Assembly: GCA_963925735.1 (NCBI GenBank)
Contig: CAWUUH010000037.1
Coordinates: 9,891-73,890 of the forward strand
Source of the DNA: UBA4582 sp013204195
GTDB taxonomy: Bacteria > Pseudomonadota > Gammaproteobacteria > Pseudomonadales > Azotimanducaceae
Reading direction: 5' to 3'
Length of the DNA: 64,000 nt
Made by a program: the position numbers and the translations under genes
Notes under the pieces: generated by a model
What the model was told of the DNA's origin: nothing
Database searches by the model: none
What the model saw: only the letters and a program-made list of their open reading frames with translations
Part shown: piece by piece, positions 63,401 to 64,000 of the stretch
Layout of the letters: each line of letters begins with the position of its first letter
Numbering within the stretch: position 1 is the first letter of the stretch

Positions 63401-64000
63401 GCGCTCAAAGACTCGAAATATGTCACCGGGTGGAACCGTCTCCCATGAAGGTACAGGATAGAGTACAGGCAGAATGCCGTGATCTAGCCAAGCTTGATCA
63501 GGGTCTTTTAAAGGCGGGCCCGCGATCGTGCTAGCGCCGCCATCGGCGTCGTAGGCTTCACCCAGTATGTATTTCTTGTACGGCAGCACGTTATTGGCAT
63601 AGCTCGCCGCACCAAACAACATAGCACCACTGGCCATAATACTGCGCTTAGCAGCCTGCACAACAGACAAGTGACATGCGCCGCAAGCCTCATCAGCGAC
63701 GCGCAAATCTGATGGATTGACGAACCGAACAAACTCTTTTGATTCACGGTTCAACAGGGTATAGCTATTTTCTGGATTTGCGCTCTTTGGGTAATGCCAG
63801 CTATCCGGATAGGTTGGCAACACATGAGCTTCTTCCATCACGTGGGCTTCATCGTCGCCCGCCTGGAAAAATATTTCTGCGCGCCCACCGTGGCAATCGG
63901 TACAACCCAGAATAACTCCCGGGCTCGCATGCATACTGGCACTGTCTGTCGCCGTATGACACGACTCGCAACCTGCACTCTTTTCCTTAGCCGCAGCAAC
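60401..64000 (-). CDS. Multiheme cytochrome c with C-terminal LVIVD beta-propeller (5' end outside window)
   Basis: An open frame of 1199 codons in the window, continuing upstream past 64000; an internal ATG at 63934 is not the true start, since a heme motif (CESCH) precedes it. Ten CxxCH motifs are visible: CESCH, CTDCH, CGACH, CGSCH, CISCH, CVDCH, CVDCH, CYTCH, CGGCH and CSDCH, the last near residue 730. After this comes a region of about 350 residues with at least five LVIVD-type blades (for example LFAAEGDRGLVVYDVAS, LFVTDAEGLKVIDITDP, YVAAGADGIYIVDVTQP). The fusion suggests an extracytoplasmic electron-transfer protein with a docking propeller; the partner is unknown. Confidence 0.9.
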   Translation of the reverse strand, partial: VAAAKEKSAGCESCHTATDSASMHASPGVILGCTDCHGGRAEIFFQAGDDEAHVMEEAHVLPTYPDSWHYPKSANPENSYTLLNRESKEFVRFVNPSDLRVADEACGACHLSVVQAAKRSIMASGAMLFGAASYANNVLPYKKYILGEAYDADGGASTIAGPPLKDPDQAWLDHGILPVLYPVPSWETVPPGDIFRVFERGGRNISNLFPETGLPNALGQLQRIEEPGRPDFRQSNRGPGTGARISVPVLNIHKTRLNDPLMWFLGTNDNPGDFRTSGCGSCHVVYANDRDPRHSGSWASAGHTGMTQTVDPTIPKGEEGHPIKHVFSRNIPTSQCISCHMHQPNMFVNTYLGYTMWDYESDAPSMFPKEQRYPTDAEIRQSNKHNPEAAAAKGLWSDQEFLRGVSELNPTLKNTQFADYHGHGWNFRAVFKKDRKGNLLDAEGEIVSPDDPDKFEKAVHMSSIHLDVGMHCVDCHFSQDSHGNGHIYGEVANAVEIDCVDCHGSAEDYPNLRTSGPAAPPGGTDLSLIRNPDGEPRFSWREGKLFQRSLMWPDREWQLSLVKDSVNPEHAEYNDKAARAKTMSNNSDTQVWGPDVPVEERAHSYEKMECYTCHQSWTTSCGGCHLPIEANWKAESKHYEGGESRNFATYNPQVARDQIFMIGRRGKINGGRITPLRSTSALVLSSTNSNREKVYVQQPPISASGYSSQAINPHFAHTVRKTETRVCSDCHLDENGDNNAIMAQTLGYGTDFIDFIGYHAYIGGEGSVEAVQVTEWDEPQAVIGSYLHQYAYPTDFANHKARDEKLETGYSHGAGTASCLQLRGEYLFAAEGDRGLVVYDVASIANKGVSQRIITAPASSLGQDTQIKSANATCLSLQTTQPIAPERNQGDLMRIVNQEKAFHPLYNYALITDSEEGLILTNIDTLADGEPRNNFLERALTWNEGGVLTGARDISVGGHFAYIVVKDGVAIIDLDEPLQPRHVKTIPMQAPRALVQQFRFLFVTDAEGLKVIDITDPAVAFVVEGNTIPIKDAHKVFVARTYAYVAAGADGIYIVDVTQPQKMQLYQQFTDNIVDARDIVVATTNASLMAYVADGRAGLKVIQLTSPESQPRYYGFSPEPMPETISSFATKRPAIALSRGLERDRAVDETGGQVAVFSRVGAGPLSESDMRSLYLNEDGKPWFVTDKMPTKPTPVMEKQ

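Noticed and set aside
1..64000. CRISPR arrays, insertion sequences, prophage, tRNA or rRNA genes
   Set aside because: I found no regularly spaced repeats, transposase or integrase motifs, or tRNA/rRNA signatures on reading both strands; a dedicated tRNA scan could still find one I overlooked.

Overview
The window is a chromosomal core-gene block from a Gram-negative gammaproteobacterium. It encodes MlaFEDCB, LptCAB, LpxC, RpoN with PTS-Ntr genes, SspA/SspB, ZapE, RNase G, DarP and a YhdP-type AsmA protein. From memory of the family's genomes, the gene order follows the Pseudomonas-type order from secA/lpxC/dcw to mreB/gatCAB closely, so a member of the Pseudomonadales/Cellvibrionales part of the Gammaproteobacteria is likely. 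The exact lineage cannot be fixed from sequence alone. I see no insertion sequence, phage, tRNA, rRNA operon or CRISPR array.

Layout. (1) 1-2330: the 5' part of secA, a LytM/M23 peptidase and a divergent dciA. (2) 2328-15762: a minus-strand division and cell-wall (dcw) cluster, mraZ-rsmH-ftsL-ftsI-murE-murD-ftsW-murC-ftsQ-ftsA-ftsZ-lpxC, with a recognisable sigma-70 promoter and a four-repeat MraZ operator. The genes murF, mraY, murG and ddlB, normally inside this cluster, are absent, and the junctions are clean. (3) 16044-25185: rnpB, rsmI, lpoA-yraN-dolP, sspAB, the bc1 complex petABC, and rplM-rpsI. (4) 25339-30001: zapE, hisD, hisG, murA and a BolA-like gene. (5) 30104-39415: the Mla phospholipid transport operon, divergent from lptC-lptA-lptB-rpoN-hpf-ptsN-rapZ-ptsH; kdsD and kdsC are missing between the two groups. 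(6) 39429-51543: mgtE, darP, nitrilase, yhdP, rng, maf and mreDCB; tldD and pmbA are missing near darP. (7) 51247-54478: gatCAB. (8) 54512-64000: a lineage-specific stretch with a DUF1499 protein, an SDR oxidoreductase, a 62-residue small protein, an amidohydrolase coupled to a fatty acid desaturase, and two coupled multiheme cytochrome c genes. The second of these fuses at least ten CxxCH hemes to an LVIVD-type beta-propeller and runs off the window.

How the genes work together. Regions 2-6 make and export the envelope: peptidoglycan precursors and septation, lipid A commitment (LpxC), LPS transport (Lpt), outer-membrane lipid asymmetry (Mla), elongation (MreBCD) and protein export (SecA). 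The bc1 complex serves respiration. RpoN/HPF/PtsN/RapZ/HPr form the nitrogen-PTS regulatory block. The least conventional part is the right edge: the multiheme/LVIVD pair is the best candidate for an undescribed electron-transfer module. The second candidate is the repeated absence of functionally paired genes from otherwise conserved loci (murF/mraY/murG/ddlB, kdsD/kdsC, tldD/pmbA, plus diaA). Whether these are lost or relocated needs the rest of the genome.
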